From Roseivivax lentus (lineage in GTDB: Bacteria; Pseudomonadota; Alphaproteobacteria; Rhodobacterales; Rhodobacteraceae): a stretch of 64,000 nt of DNA. How positions within the stretch are numbered: position 1 is the stretch's first letter; each line of letters begins with the position of its first letter. The stretch spans positions 434,001-498,000 of the forward strand of contig NZ_FTOQ01000001.1 of the NCBI RefSeq assembly GCF_900156805.1. Reading direction: 5' to 3'. The notes beneath the pieces were generated by a model. The model worked only from the letters and a program-made list of their open reading frames with translations, searched no databases and had not been told where the DNA came from. Both the position numbers and the translations under genes were made by a program. Shown here piece after piece: positions 8,152 through 16,647 of this stretch.

Positions 8152-9053
8152 AGGCGCTTCTGGCTGATCTGCGCACGGTCCTGACGCGCGATTCCGGCGC
8201 CGACCGGGTTGTGCCGCCGGCGGGCTTCACCGTGCAGCTCACGCTGTTTTCCGCCGCCTCCATGGCCTTTCTCGCGGTCTTCGCGCTGGCCCTGTCGCTG
8301 GCCGCGGGCCGTCTGGCCGAGCGCTGGGGCGACGAGCTGGCGCGCTCAGCCACGATCCGCATCTCGGCGCCGGCCGAGGAGATGTCCCGCCAGACCGCCG
8401 CCGCGCTCGCCGTGCTCGAGACGACGCCGGGCGTGGCCTCGGCCCGGGCGCTCGACGATGCCGAACAGCGCGCGCTGCTGGAGCCGTGGTTCGGCCCGGA
8501 CCTGCCGCTCGACGACCTGCCGGTGCCGCAGCTCATCGAAGTGATCGAGACCGAGGAGGGCCTCGATCCGGCGGGCCTGCGGCTGCGGCTGCAGGCCGAG
8601 GTGCCGGGCGCGGTGCTGGACGATCACGCGCGCTGGCGCGAGCCGCTTCTGGCGGCGGCGGGCGGCCTGCGGGCGCTGGGCTGGACCGCGCTCGTGCTGA
8701 TCTTCGGCGCGCTCGCGGCGATGGTGACGCTGGCGGCCAACGCGGCGCTGGCGGCCAATGCGCAGGTGATCGCGGTGCTGCGGCTGGTGGGCGCGACCGA
8801 TGCCTATATCGCCGGCGCCTTCGTGCGCCGCTTCACGCTGCGGGCGCTGGGCGGGGCTGCGGCGGGTGTCCTTCTGGGCATGGTCGCGGTCACTCTGATG
8901 CCCGATACCGGCGATGCCGCGGGCGTTCTGACCGGGCTCGGCTTTCGCGGGCTGGACTGGGTCTGGCCGCTTCTGGTGCCGCCCCTCGCCGCGCTGGTCG
9001 CGCTTCTGGCGACCCGTGCCTCTGCCAAACGTGTCCTCGAGGAGCTTGCCTGA
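8148..9053 (+). CDS. ftsX: Cell division permease-like protein FtsX
   Basis: FtsX is the membrane partner of FtsE. The 301-residue protein has the expected four-helix layout: one segment near 37-58 (SMAFLAVFALALSLAAG), a periplasmic loop of about 110 residues (RISAPAEEMSRQTAAAL onward), and three C-terminal segments (LVLIFGALAAMVTLAAN; GAAAGVLLGMVAVTLM; VPPLAALVALLATRA). The motif VLRLVGATDAYIAGAFVRRF is the conserved FtsX cytoplasmic loop. It overlaps ftsE by 4 bases and its TGA overlaps the plsC ATG by one base. Confidence 0.92.
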   Translation: MKALLADLRTVLTRDSGADRVVPPAGFTVQLTLFSAASMAFLAVFALALSLAAGRLAERWGDELARSATIRISAPAEEMSRQTAAALAVLETTPGVASARALDDAEQRALLEPWFGPDLPLDDLPVPQLIEVIETEEGLDPAGLRLRLQAEVPGAVLDDHARWREPLLAAAGGLRALGWTALVLIFGALAAMVTLAANAALAANAQVIAVLRLVGATDAYIAGAFVRRFTLRALGGAAAGVLLGMVAVTLMPDTGDAAGVLTGLGFRGLDWVWPLLVPPLAALVALLATRASAKRVLEELA

Positions 9054-9790
9054 TGGCGTATGCGATCCAGTGGCTGCGCTCGCTCGCGCATATCATCGTC
9101 ATCTATATCGGCATGGCCGTGATCGGCCTTCTGTGGTTCCCGTGGGCGGTGTTTTCCGAACGCGGCGCGCGGTCGGGCTGCAAGATGTGGTGCCGCCTCG
9201 TGCTGTGGACCGCGCGCTGGATGATCGGCCTGCGCTACGAGATCCGCGGCACCCCCCCCGAGGACGAGGTGATGATCGCCGCCAAGCACCAGAGCTTTCT
9301 GGACATCATCCTGATCTTCTACGCCGTGCCCGCGGGCAAGTTCATCATGAAGCGCGAGCTGATGTACGCGCCGATCATCGGCCAGTACGGCCTGCGCATC
9401 GGCTGCGTTCCGGTCGATCGCGGCAAGCGCGGCCAGGCGATCAAGAAGATGGTCGCCGATGTGGAAAAGGGCCGCGCGCGGCCCGGTCAGCTCATCATCT
9501 ATTCCCAGGGCACGCGGGTGAATCCGGGCGTGAAGGTGCCCTACAAGATCGGCACCGCGGTCCTGTTCAGCGAGATCGGCCATGATTGCGTGCCCGTCGC
9601 CACCAATGCGGGCGTCTACTGGCAGCGCAAGGGCATCTACCGCAAGCCGGGCGTCGCGGTGGTCGAATTCCTGCCGCGGATCAAGGCGGGCATGCCCAAG
9701 GACGAATTCCTGAGGACGCTCGAGGCCGAGGTGGAAACCGCCTCGGACAAGCTGCTCGACGAAGCGGGGTTCCGGCATGCGGAAGATTGA
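9053..9790 (+). CDS. plsC: 1-acyl-sn-glycerol-3-phosphate acyltransferase
   Basis: The enzyme acylates lysophosphatidate to phosphatidate in the inner membrane. The 245-residue protein has an N-terminal hydrophobic anchor (HIIVIYIGMAVIGLLWFPW), the acceptor motif KHQSFLD (HX4D, about residue 79) and YSQGTRVNPG (about 150). The latter replaces the common EGTR by QGTR, a variant I recall in alphaproteobacterial PlsC. The start overlaps the ftsX stop (TGATG). An open frame continues upstream inside ftsX but is only a shadow. The operon joins division genes to phospholipid synthesis. Confidence 0.88.
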   Translation: MAYAIQWLRSLAHIIVIYIGMAVIGLLWFPWAVFSERGARSGCKMWCRLVLWTARWMIGLRYEIRGTPPEDEVMIAAKHQSFLDIILIFYAVPAGKFIMKRELMYAPIIGQYGLRIGCVPVDRGKRGQAIKKMVADVEKGRARPGQLIIYSQGTRVNPGVKVPYKIGTAVLFSEIGHDCVPVATNAGVYWQRKGIYRKPGVAVVEFLPRIKAGMPKDEFLRTLEAEVETASDKLLDEAGFRHAED

Positions 9791-10379
9791 CAGCATCGCG
9801 GCGCTGGAGGCGCTTTACGAGGCGCCGGTGCCGGCCTCGCTCGGCAAGGTGACGGCCCGACTCGGCCCCGCGCATCGCCAGTGGATCGAGGCCGCGCGCT
9901 TCTGCATCCTGTCCACCGTCGGCCCCGAAGGCACCGATGGCAGCCCGCGCGGCGACGACGGCCCGGTGGTGCAGATCCTGGACGAGCGCACGCTCACGAT
10001 GCCCGACTGGCAGGGCAACAACCGGCTCGACAGCCTGCGCAACATCGTCCGCGACCCGCGCGTGGCGCTGATGTTCATGGTGCCCGGCTGCAAGACCATC
10101 CTGCGCGTGAACGGCACCGCCTTCCTGACCGATGCGCCCGAGGCGCTCGCCCGGTTCGAGCAGCGCGGCAAGCACCCCAAGACGGTGATCGTGATCCACG
10201 CCACCGAGGCTTACGGCCAATGCCCCAAATCCATCATGCGCTCTGGCCTCTGGTCGCGCGACGATGGCGACGCGGTGCCCTCCATGGGCACGCTGATCGC
10301 CGAGGCCTCGGATGGCGAGATGGGGGGTGCCTCGCATGATGACGGCTACGAGGAACGCGCCAAGCCGCGGATGTGGTAG
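9777..10379 (+). CDS. FMN-dependent PPOX-family flavoprotein
   Basis: The 200-residue protein belongs to the pyridoxamine-5'-phosphate-oxidase-like split-barrel flavoproteins. Core features are FCILSTVGPEGTDGSPRGD (about 41-60), the LTMPDWQGNNRLDSLRNIV strand-loop, and CPKSIMRSGLW near 145, which resembles the MSMEG_1061-type subfamily. These enzymes bind FMN or F420 and reduce varied substrates; the substrate here cannot be assigned. It overlaps plsC by 14 bases, so it is probably the last gene of the ftsE operon. It lacks the C-terminal PdxH signature, so true PdxH is unlikely. Confidence 0.82.
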   Translation: MRKIDSIAALEALYEAPVPASLGKVTARLGPAHRQWIEAARFCILSTVGPEGTDGSPRGDDGPVVQILDERTLTMPDWQGNNRLDSLRNIVRDPRVALMFMVPGCKTILRVNGTAFLTDAPEALARFEQRGKHPKTVIVIHATEAYGQCPKSIMRSGLWSRDDGDAVPSMGTLIAEASDGEMGGASHDDGYEERAKPRMW

Positions 10380-10497
10380 GCGCTGCCGCGCGGGCCGTTT
10401 TCGCCGCGAGGGGCGCGCGAAACCCGGTCCGGGCGCGCAGCGGCAAGCGAAAATGTCGCGGGGATTTTACCCTGCGTCAAAGAATGGACCTTTGCGA

Positions 10498-10528
10498 AGT
10501 GCCCGCGATCCACTACCACGTGGGCACT
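10498..10528. promoter_or_regulatory. Inverted repeat before the desaturase gene
   Basis: A 10-base stem with one G-T pair (AGTGCCCGCG at 10498-10507, CGTGGGCACT at 10519-10528, loop 11) lies 19 bases before the desaturase ATG. It could be an operator overlapping the promoter or a leader hairpin. A weak -35-like TTTGCG at 10491 would place the -10 inside the repeat. Confidence 0.45.
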
Positions 10529-10547
10529 AACCAAAAGAAAGCAGGCA

Positions 10548-11576
10548 ATGCTCGATCAATCTGAAGCAGTCCGTCCGTGCAGCGAGACACGTTCATCTAA
10601 AGACTGGGTGCGGATCCTTTCCGAATACCGCGAACCCGACGCGAAACGCAGCTCGTTCGAGCTCGCGGTCACGCTGGGCCCTTTCCTGACGCTCTGGGCA
10701 CTGGCCTGGTGGTCCATGTCGGTCAGCTACTGGCTGGCCTTCACGCTGTCGCTGGTCAACGCGGCCTTCCTGTTGCGCTTGTTCGCGATCCAACACGATT
10801 GCGGGCACGGGGCGTTCTTCCAGAACCGCACGGTCAGTGACTGGCTCGGGCGCGTGCTGGGGGTTCTGACGCTGACGCCCTACGACGTTTGGCGGCGATC
10901 GCACTCGATCCATCACAGCGCCTCGGGCAACCTCGGAAGGCGCGGAATCGGCGACATCACCACCGTGACGGTGGCCGAATACCGCGAGATGAAGCCGCTC
11001 AACCGGCTGATCTACCGGCTCTATCGCAATCCCGTCGTGATGTTCGGCCTCGGCCCCGGCTACCTGTTCCTGATCGAGAACCGCATCCCGCTGGGGCTGA
11101 TGGGGCAGGTCCGCTACTGGGTCAGCGCGATGTGCACCAATGCCGCGCTTCTGCTCTGGGTCGCGGGTATCCTCTATTTCGGCGGCCTCGCGCCCATCCT
11201 GCTGATCTTCCTGCCCTCGACACTGCTGGCGGCCACGGCGGGGGTCTGGCTGTTCTATGTCCAGCACCAGTTCGAGACGACGCATTGGGACGAAGACGCC
11301 GACTGGCAGCTGCACGACGCGGCCCTGCACGGCAGCTCGCACTACGTGCTGCCGTCGGTGCTGCAATGGCTGACCGCCAATATCGGCATCCACCACGTGC
11401 ACCATCTCTACAGCCGAATCCCGTTCTACCGGCTGCCGGAGGTCCTGCGCGATCACCGCGAACTGACCGACACCAACCGGATGACCATCCGGCAGAGCCT
11501 GCACAGCGTCCGCCTGCACCTCTGGGACGAGGGGTCGCGGCGCCTGGTATCCTTCCGCCAGGCGCGGGCGCTGTAA
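10548..11576 (+). CDS. Membrane fatty acid desaturase
   Basis: This is a di-iron membrane desaturase that introduces double bonds into acyl chains. All three histidine boxes are present: HDCGH (about residue 84), HSIHH (about 120) and HHVHH (about 284). Pairs of hydrophobic segments flank them (TLGPFLTLWALAWWSMSV; LLLWVAGILYFGGLAPILL). The 342-residue length is normal. The gene stands alone behind a 168-base leader containing an inverted repeat, which suggests its own control, perhaps by temperature or membrane state. It is convergent with the FAH-family gene. Regiospecificity cannot be read from the sequence. Confidence 0.88.
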   Translation: MLDQSEAVRPCSETRSSKDWVRILSEYREPDAKRSSFELAVTLGPFLTLWALAWWSMSVSYWLAFTLSLVNAAFLLRLFAIQHDCGHGAFFQNRTVSDWLGRVLGVLTLTPYDVWRRSHSIHHSASGNLGRRGIGDITTVTVAEYREMKPLNRLIYRLYRNPVVMFGLGPGYLFLIENRIPLGLMGQVRYWVSAMCTNAALLLWVAGILYFGGLAPILLIFLPSTLLAATAGVWLFYVQHQFETTHWDEDADWQLHDAALHGSSHYVLPSVLQWLTANIGIHHVHHLYSRIPFYRLPEVLRDHRELTDTNRMTIRQSLHSVRLHLWDEGSRRLVSFRQARAL

Positions 11577-11585
11577 GCTCCCTCC

Positions 11586-11645
11586 GTCGGCAGGCGGTCC
11601 GCGCCGCCTGCCGACGCCGCCCATCCCGGCCTTGGGCGGGCCGGG
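11586..11645. terminator. Two strong hairpins between convergent genes
   Basis: A perfect 12-base stem (GTCGGCAGGCGG at 11586-11597, CCGCCTGCCGAC at 11604-11615, 6-base loop) is followed by a 7-base stem (CCCGGCC at 11625-11631, GGCCGGG at 11639-11645). They fill the 124-base gap between the desaturase and the FAH gene. There is no T-run. Likely role: bidirectional termination or 3'-end protection. Confidence 0.6.
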
Positions 11646-11700
11646 GTGCATCCGCGCTCGGCCGCAGCCTCTATCCCGTATCCCGAGCCGGTCCCGAGAC

Positions 11701-12471
11701 TCAGTCCGGCGGGGCGCTCATGGTCACGCCGACACGTCCGATGCCGTCGATCACGACCTCGACCGCCATGCCGGCCTTGACCGGGCGCGCGCCGATGGAG
11801 GTGCCGCAGGCGATGAGATCGCCGGGGTTAAGCGTCATGTCCCGCGACAGGCAGCTCACGATCTGCTCCGGGCTCAGAATCATGTCCGAGGCCGGGTAGG
11901 ATTGACGCTCGCGGTCGTTGACCAGAACCCTGATCGTCAGATCGCGCCAATCGACCTCGGTCTCGATCACCGGGCCCGCGACGCCGAACCCGTCAAAGCT
12001 CTTGGACCTAGTCCATTGCGGAAAGGACGGATCGCCGTTCAGAATATCGAGCGACGTGAAGTCGTTGATGCAGGTATAGCCGAAGATCGCGGATCGGGCC
12101 TCGTCAAGGCTGATATTCTTGCAGGTCTTGCCGATCACGATCCCAAGCTCGCCCTCGAACACGACGCGGCCTGCGGAGGCGGGCAGCTCGACGCTGGCGC
12201 CGGGCCCGCAAAGCGATGTGTCGGCCTTGAAGAAATACAGGGGATGCTCGGGATGCGCGTGCCCGCCCTTTTCGGCGGCTTCCTTGAAGTTGTTCCAAAG
12301 CCCGATGAATTTGCCCGGCGTGACGGGCGCCAGCAATGTCACATCGCCGAGCGGGATGGGGTCGCCCGCGGGCGCGTCGGACCCGAGATGCGCCCTAGGG
12401 TGCAGCATGTCGTCCGCGATCACGCCGGTTACTTCCGTCCCGTCCCCGGTTTTGCCCCGTGCCCATTTCAT
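11701..12471 (-). CDS. Fumarylacetoacetate hydrolase family protein
   Basis: The 256-residue protein has the FAH C-terminal hydrolase/isomerase fold. Metal-binding acidic residues sit in VVFEGELGIVIGK (about 106-118) and in YTCINDFTSLD (about 137-147), and the family motif SKSFDGFGVAGPVI follows. The ending GDLIACGTSIGARPVKAGM contains the usual GTP/GTS turn. Such enzymes hydrolyse or decarboxylate acylpyruvates or hydroxymuconate-type compounds in aromatic catabolism, but no catabolic partner gene is adjacent, so substrate is open. The ATG at 12471 was chosen as the first family-like start (MKWARGK); upstream in-frame sequence is not family-like. Confidence 0.82.
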   Translation of the reverse strand: MKWARGKTGDGTEVTGVIADDMLHPRAHLGSDAPAGDPIPLGDVTLLAPVTPGKFIGLWNNFKEAAEKGGHAHPEHPLYFFKADTSLCGPGASVELPASAGRVVFEGELGIVIGKTCKNISLDEARSAIFGYTCINDFTSLDILNGDPSFPQWTRSKSFDGFGVAGPVIETEVDWRDLTIRVLVNDRERQSYPASDMILSPEQIVSCLSRDMTLNPGDLIACGTSIGARPVKAGMAVEVVIDGIGRVGVTMSAPPD

Positions 12472-12680
12472 CCTGACATTCCCCTTGATGCTGATTGCGC
12501 AGGGCGACCGGCCGCGCGCTTTGGGGCCACAATAGCGCGCCTGACGCGCGACACCATGCCATCCGCGCGTCTTGCGTCGGTCCCCCAGAGGTCGCGTTGG
12601 CCGGGACCGGACCTGCTCCTGACAAGCAGACCTCCGCCTGCCATCCCCAAGCCTTGCTTCTTGTGAAGCCCCGGGCGCTT

Positions 12681-12709
12681 TTGTATGCCCGTCGAAAGAG
12701 CCGCATAAT
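12681..12709 (+). promoter_or_regulatory. Candidate ilvD promoter
   Basis: TTGTAT (12681-12686) and CATAAT (12704-12709) are separated by 17 bases; the -10 matches 5 of 6 consensus positions and the -35 only 3. The predicted start point is close to the ribosome site GGGAGG (12716-12721), so the leader would be very short. Confidence 0.35.
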
Positions 12710-12726
12710 CCGCCCGGGAGGACACC

Positions 12727-14490
12727 ATGCTCAAGCGCCCCTTCGACAAGACCAAACTGCCCAGCCGCCATGTGACCGAAGGCCCCGAGCGCGCGCCGCA
12801 CCGGTCCTACTACTACGCCATGGGCATGTCCGAAGAGGAGATCCACCAGCCCCTCGTCGGTGTCGCCACCTGCTGGAACGAAGCGGCGCCCTGCAACATC
12901 GCGCTGTCGCGGCAGGCGCAGGCGGTGAAGCTCGGCGTGAAGGCGGCGGCGGGCAGCCCGCGCGAGTTCACCACCATCACCGTGACCGACGGAATCGCCA
13001 TGGGCCACGAGGGCATGCGCTCCTCGCTTGCCTCGCGCGAGGCGATCGCGGACACGGTCGAGCTGACGATGCGCGGGCATTGCTACGACGCGCTCGTCGG
13101 GCTCGCGGGCTGCGACAAGTCGCTGCCGGGGATGATGATGGCCATGGTGCGGCTCAACGTGCCGTCGGTATTCATCTATGGCGGCTCGATCCTGCCGGGC
13201 AAGGCGCCCGCCGGGGCCGACGTGCCCGCCGATTTCGCCAGCCGCGACCTGACCGTGCAGGACATGTTCGAGGCGGTGGGCCGGCACCAGAACGGCGAGC
13301 TTTCCGATGCGGCGCTCGACATCCTCGAACGGGTGGCCTGCCCCTCGGCGGGGGCCTGCGGCGGGCAGTTCACCGCCAATACCATGGCCTGCGTCTCCGA
13401 GGCGATCGGCCTGGCGCTCTTCAACTCCTCGGGCATGCCTGCGCCCTATGAAAGCCGCGACCAGTACGGCGAGGCGTCGGGGCAGGCGGTCATGGACCTG
13501 ATCGAGAAGAACATCCGCGCGCGCGACGTCGTCACCCGCAAGGCGCTGGAGAATGCCGCGCGCGTCGTGGCCGCGACCGGCGGCTCGACCAATGCGGGCC
13601 TGCACCTGCCCGCCATCGCCCATGAGGCGGGGATCGAGTTCTACCTCGACGATGTCTGCGAGATCTTCCGCGACACGCCCTATTTCGTCGACCTGAAGCC
13701 CGGCGGGCAATTCGTCGCCAAGGACCTCTACGAGGCGGGCGGCCTGCCGGTCGTGATGAAGGAGCTGCGCAAGGCGGGCCTCATTCACGAGGATTGCATG
13801 ACCGCCTCGGGCCGCAGTATCGGCGAGGAGCTGGACCGCACCACGCGCGAAGCCGACGGGAAAGTCATCCACACCATCGCGAACCCGATCACCAAGACCG
13901 GCGGCGTGGTGGGCCTGAAAGGCAACCTCGCGCCCGAAGGCGCCATCGTGAAGGTCGCGGGCATCGCCGCCGAAGACCAGGTCTTCACCGGCCCCGCGCG
14001 GGTCTATGAATGCGAGGAAGACGCCTTCGAAGGCGTGAAGAACCGCGAATACCGCGAGGGCGAGGTGATCGTGATCCGCAACGAGGGTCCCGCGGGCGGC
14101 CCCGGCATGCGCGAGATGCTGTCGACCACGGCGGCGCTGTCCGGTCAGGGCATGGGCAAGAAGGTCGCGCTCATCACCGACGGGCGCTTCTCGGGCGCGA
14201 CGCGCGGCTTCTGCGTCGGCCATGTCGGCCCCGAAGCGGCGCAGGGCGGCCCCATCGCGCTTCTGAAGAACGGCGACATGATCACCATCGACGCCGTCTC
14301 CGGCGCGCTGACCGTGGATATCTCCGACGCCGAGATGGAAGAGCGCCGCAAGGCCTGGACCGGCCCGCGCGAGACGATCTACGCGACCGGCGCGATCTGG
14401 AAATTCGCCCAGCTTGTCGGCGCCACCTACAAGGGGGCGGTGACGCATCCCGGCGGGGCGGCTGAAAAGCACGTCTATATGGACCTCTGA
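12727..14490 (+). CDS. ilvD: Dihydroxy-acid dehydratase
   Basis: IlvD removes water from 2,3-dihydroxy-isovalerate and its homologue, the third step of valine and isoleucine synthesis, and needs an Fe-S cluster. The 587-residue protein has the cluster cysteines in [12 protein letters not shown] (about 49-60), [13 protein letters not shown] (about 122) and [16 protein letters not shown] (about 203-218), plus [19 protein letters not shown] near 485. Length fits the family. The ribosome site GGGAGG lies 6 bases before the ATG. The stop overlaps the following lipoprotein start by one base, so the two are cotranscribed. Confidence 0.95.
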   Translation: MLKRPFDKTKLPSRHVTEGPERAPHRSYYYAMGMSEEEIHQPLVGVATCWNEAAPCNIALSRQAQAVKLGVKAAAGSPREFTTITVTDGIAMGHEGMRSSLASREAIADTVELTMRGHCYDALVGLAGCDKSLPGMMMAMVRLNVPSVFIYGGSILPGKAPAGADVPADFASRDLTVQDMFEAVGRHQNGELSDAALDILERVACPSAGACGGQFTANTMACVSEAIGLALFNSSGMPAPYESRDQYGEASGQAVMDLIEKNIRARDVVTRKALENAARVVAATGGSTNAGLHLPAIAHEAGIEFYLDDVCEIFRDTPYFVDLKPGGQFVAKDLYEAGGLPVVMKELRKAGLIHEDCMTASGRSIGEELDRTTREADGKVIHTIANPITKTGGVVGLKGNLAPEGAIVKVAGIAAEDQVFTGPARVYECEEDAFEGVKNREYREGEVIVIRNEGPAGGPGMREMLSTTAALSGQGMGKKVALITDGRFSGATRGFCVGHVGPEAAQGGPIALLKNGDMITIDAVSGALTVDISDAEMEERRKAWTGPRETIYATGAIWKFAQLVGATYKGAVTHPGGAAEKHVYMDL

Positions 14491-15197
14491 TGCCCCTGTC
14501 CCGCTGCATATCCGGCCTTCTGGGCGCCACGGCGCTGCTCGCGCTTGCAGGCTGCGAGGTGGCGCCCGACGGCACGCTCGCCCCGTCGCGCGGCTTTCTC
14601 ACCGGGTTCAGCTCCCCGGGATCCGAGGGCGGCAATGCGGCGCTGGCGCAGCCCGATGCGGCGCGGGCGCTGATCGAGGCAGTCGAGATCGCGGATGGCG
14701 ACGTGATCGTCGCGGGCCCCTTCGGCTATTGCGTCGATCCGACCACGGTCGAAAGCGGCCGCACCCGCGGCTTCGTGGTGCTGGCAAGCTGCAACATCCT
14801 GTCCGACGGCGCGTCGGGCGCCGCGGTGCCGCCCGCGCTGATCACCGTGACCGTCGGCCCCGAGGAACGCCGCGTCGCCGAACCCGATGCCGAGACGCTG
14901 GCGCGGCTCGCCAAGGCGCCGCTTCTCGAGGCGCGCTCGGCGGAGGGGCTGACGCTCGCCTATCTAGGGCAGGGCGGCGACACGCTTTTCGAGGGCGGCG
15001 ATCCGCAATATTGGCGCGGCGCGTTCCTCTTGGGCAAACGCCTGATCGGCCTTGCGATCTACGCGCCCGCCGACAGCGGCATCGAGGATCGCGACGGCGC
15101 GCGCTTGCTGCAGGAAACCTACGAGCGCATCCGCGCGGCCAGCCCCGCGCTGGGCCAGCCGGTCTCGGCGGGCGGGGGCGACGGGTCGCGCGGCTGA
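14490..15197 (+). CDS. Putative lipoprotein, unknown function
   Basis: The 235-residue product starts with a lipoprotein signal: basic N-terminus, hydrophobic stretch GLLGATALLALAG and lipobox LAGC with Cys22. The mature part has no domain I recognise. It has a balanced hydrophobic and acidic composition and ends in a glycine-serine-rich tail. The start overlaps the ilvD stop (TGATG). Function cannot be assigned; outer-membrane or periplasmic location is predicted from the lipobox only. Confidence 0.75.
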   Translation: MPLSRCISGLLGATALLALAGCEVAPDGTLAPSRGFLTGFSSPGSEGGNAALAQPDAARALIEAVEIADGDVIVAGPFGYCVDPTTVESGRTRGFVVLASCNILSDGASGAAVPPALITVTVGPEERRVAEPDAETLARLAKAPLLEARSAEGLTLAYLGQGGDTLFEGGDPQYWRGAFLLGKRLIGLAIYAPADSGIEDRDGARLLQETYERIRAASPALGQPVSAGGGDGSRG

Positions 15198-15201
15198 AAA
15201 G

Positions 15202-15224
15202 ACTGTTTATGGAATCGAAACAGT
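15202..15224. promoter_or_regulatory. AT-rich inverted repeat downstream of the lipoprotein gene
   Basis: ACTGTTT (15202-15208) and AAACAGT (15218-15224) form a 7-base inverted repeat in an unusually AT-rich 50-base stretch. A second palindrome with arms CCGCAC/GTGCGG follows at about 15248-15261. It may end the ilvD transcript or serve as an operator for the next gene; the sequence alone does not decide. Confidence 0.4.
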
Positions 15225-15269
15225 TTGTCATAAAACAAGAAACATGACCGCACCCGTGCGGTGCGGATC

Positions 15270-16055
15270 ATGGCGACGGGACAGATGGCAGAGCGGCAAA
15301 GCTTCTTGGACGGACTCATTCAGCGCGCGGCCTTGCGGCGGCTGAAACGGGCGGCGCAATCGGCGCCCGAGGCCGACCTGCGCGCGCTGCGGCGCCAGCG
15401 GGCCCAGGCCCGCCAGCTCAAGCAGCAGATCGACGAGTTGCTGCATGTGGCCGACAATCGCCTCGCGCTGCCGCTCATCGGCAACCAGAGCTTTCCGCGC
15501 CCGCATGACGCGGACTGGGCCTGGCGCCCCGAACTCTGGACCGGGCCGCTGCCGGTCAAGGGCATCTCCTCGGTGCAGTCGAAATCCATGCTGGGCCGGG
15601 AGGCCACGCTGTTTCACGATTGCGCCCAGTCCGAGCTGACGCTGCGCCAGCTGCGCAACACGCGCGAGGCCGATCTCGCGCCGTTCGGGCTGCGTCTCGA
15701 CGTCTTCCGCTTCACCGGCTCCTACCTGTCGCTGGCCATCGACCTGCCCGAAGAGGCCGCGCGCGGCCTGAAGCGGCGGCATCTCGTCCGGCTCGAGACC
15801 ATCGTCGAGATGGAAAAGCCGATCGAGATCTTCGCCCGGCTCAACATCCGGCACGGGCCCAACACGGAACAACTGGTGCGCGAGATGCCGCTGCACCAGG
15901 ATGACGTGATGATCGAGTTCGACCTCGCCTATACCAAGCTGAACGAGAAACGCGTCGAGAAGCTCTGGCTCGACATCATCTTCGAGGGGCCGCAGATGAA
16001 CCAGGTGACGCTGCGCGATCTGACCTTCAGCCGCCGCCCCCGGGCCGAGTTGTGA
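15270..16055 (+). CDS. Conserved hypothetical protein (DUF6478-like)
   Basis: The protein has about 261 residues: a basic, helical N-terminus (ALRRLKRAAQSAPEADLRAL, then a leucine/glutamine-rich helix) followed by a beta-rich domain with RPELWTGPLPVKGISSVQS and SYLSLAIDLPEEAARGL. It resembles the Rhodobacteraceae-restricted DUF6478 family from memory, which has no known function. The start is uncertain: a GTG at 15261, ATG at 15270 and ATG at 15285 are all in frame, the last with GACGGGAC just upstream. The gene is followed after 10 bases by another hypothetical gene, forming a pair. Confidence 0.7.
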   Translation: MATGQMAERQSFLDGLIQRAALRRLKRAAQSAPEADLRALRRQRAQARQLKQQIDELLHVADNRLALPLIGNQSFPRPHDADWAWRPELWTGPLPVKGISSVQSKSMLGREATLFHDCAQSELTLRQLRNTREADLAPFGLRLDVFRFTGSYLSLAIDLPEEAARGLKRRHLVRLETIVEMEKPIEIFARLNIRHGPNTEQLVREMPLHQDDVMIEFDLAYTKLNEKRVEKLWLDIIFEGPQMNQVTLRDLTFSRRPRAEL

Positions 16056-16065
16056 GGGGCGCGCG

Positions 16066-16443
16066 ATGAGTGGCTACACGCTGACCAAGACGCGGTTCAG
16101 GGAAGGCACCTGGGAGGGTCTGCTGACCGCCGAACGCGCCGATGCGCCGACGCCCGAGATCGCGGTGTCGCTCGACGGCAAGCCGGTCGGCGCGGTGCGG
16201 GTCAGCGCGCTTGGCGGGACCGGGCAATGGCTTCTGGAGATCCCGGTGCCCGTCGAGGCGATCGGCGACGGGGTTCAGACGATCCTCGTGACGGATGCCA
16301 ATGCCGATGCGACGCTCGGCGCCTTCACGATGATCGCGGGCGACGCGCTGGCCGAGGATATCCGCGCCGAGATGGAGCTTCTGCGCGCCGAGCTCGACAT
16401 GCTGAAGCGGGCCTTCCGGCGCCATTGCATCGAGACGCGCTGA
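16066..16443 (+). CDS. Conserved hypothetical protein with C-terminal coiled coil
   Basis: The 125-residue product has a predicted beta-sandwich-like part (about 1-90; PEIAVSLDGKPVGAV, WLLEIPVPVEAIGDGV, TILVTDANADATLGAF) and a C-terminal amphipathic helix (EDIRAEMELLRAELDMLKRA) likely to form a coiled coil. No named domain is recognised. It lies 10 bases after the DUF6478-like gene, so the two products probably work together. No signal peptide is seen. Confidence 0.7.
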   Translation: MSGYTLTKTRFREGTWEGLLTAERADAPTPEIAVSLDGKPVGAVRVSALGGTGQWLLEIPVPVEAIGDGVQTILVTDANADATLGAFTMIAGDALAEDIRAEMELLRAELDMLKRAFRRHCIETR

Positions 16444-16525
16444 GCCGTCCGGCCGCGATCCTCGCGGAGCGCGCGTGCCGCGCGCGCCGGTCTGGCCGCC
16501 GGTCGCCTGTGGCGCCCGCCGGCGG

Positions 16526-16573
16526 CGGGGGCGCTGCCCCCGGGACCCCCGGGCGAGACCTGGAAACGTGAAG
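16526..16573. repeat. Hairpin plus GGAAA-NN-TGAAG box (dispersed element)
   Basis: A hairpin CGGGGGC-GCT-GCCCCCG (16526-16542) is followed by a CCCGGG-rich stretch and the box GGAAACGTGAAG (16562-16573). The same 12-base box, with two variable positions, ends the repeats at 24623 and 53885. It sits in the gap between the convergent genes ending at 16443 and 16648. Similar intergenic elements are frequent in roseobacter genomes as far as I recall. Confidence 0.55.
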
Positions 16574-16647
16574 ACGGGAGGTGGGCGTATGAGCCGCGGC
16601 CGCGTGGGCGGCGCCTGCGGGACCCGCCCCTGGCCGACCTCCGGCAC

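Noticed and set aside
12472-14472. Long minus-strand open frame over ilvD joined to the FAH gene
   Set aside because: Only the part below 12471 has FAH-family motifs; the rest is antisense to ilvD and has shadow-like composition. A fusion is not supported.
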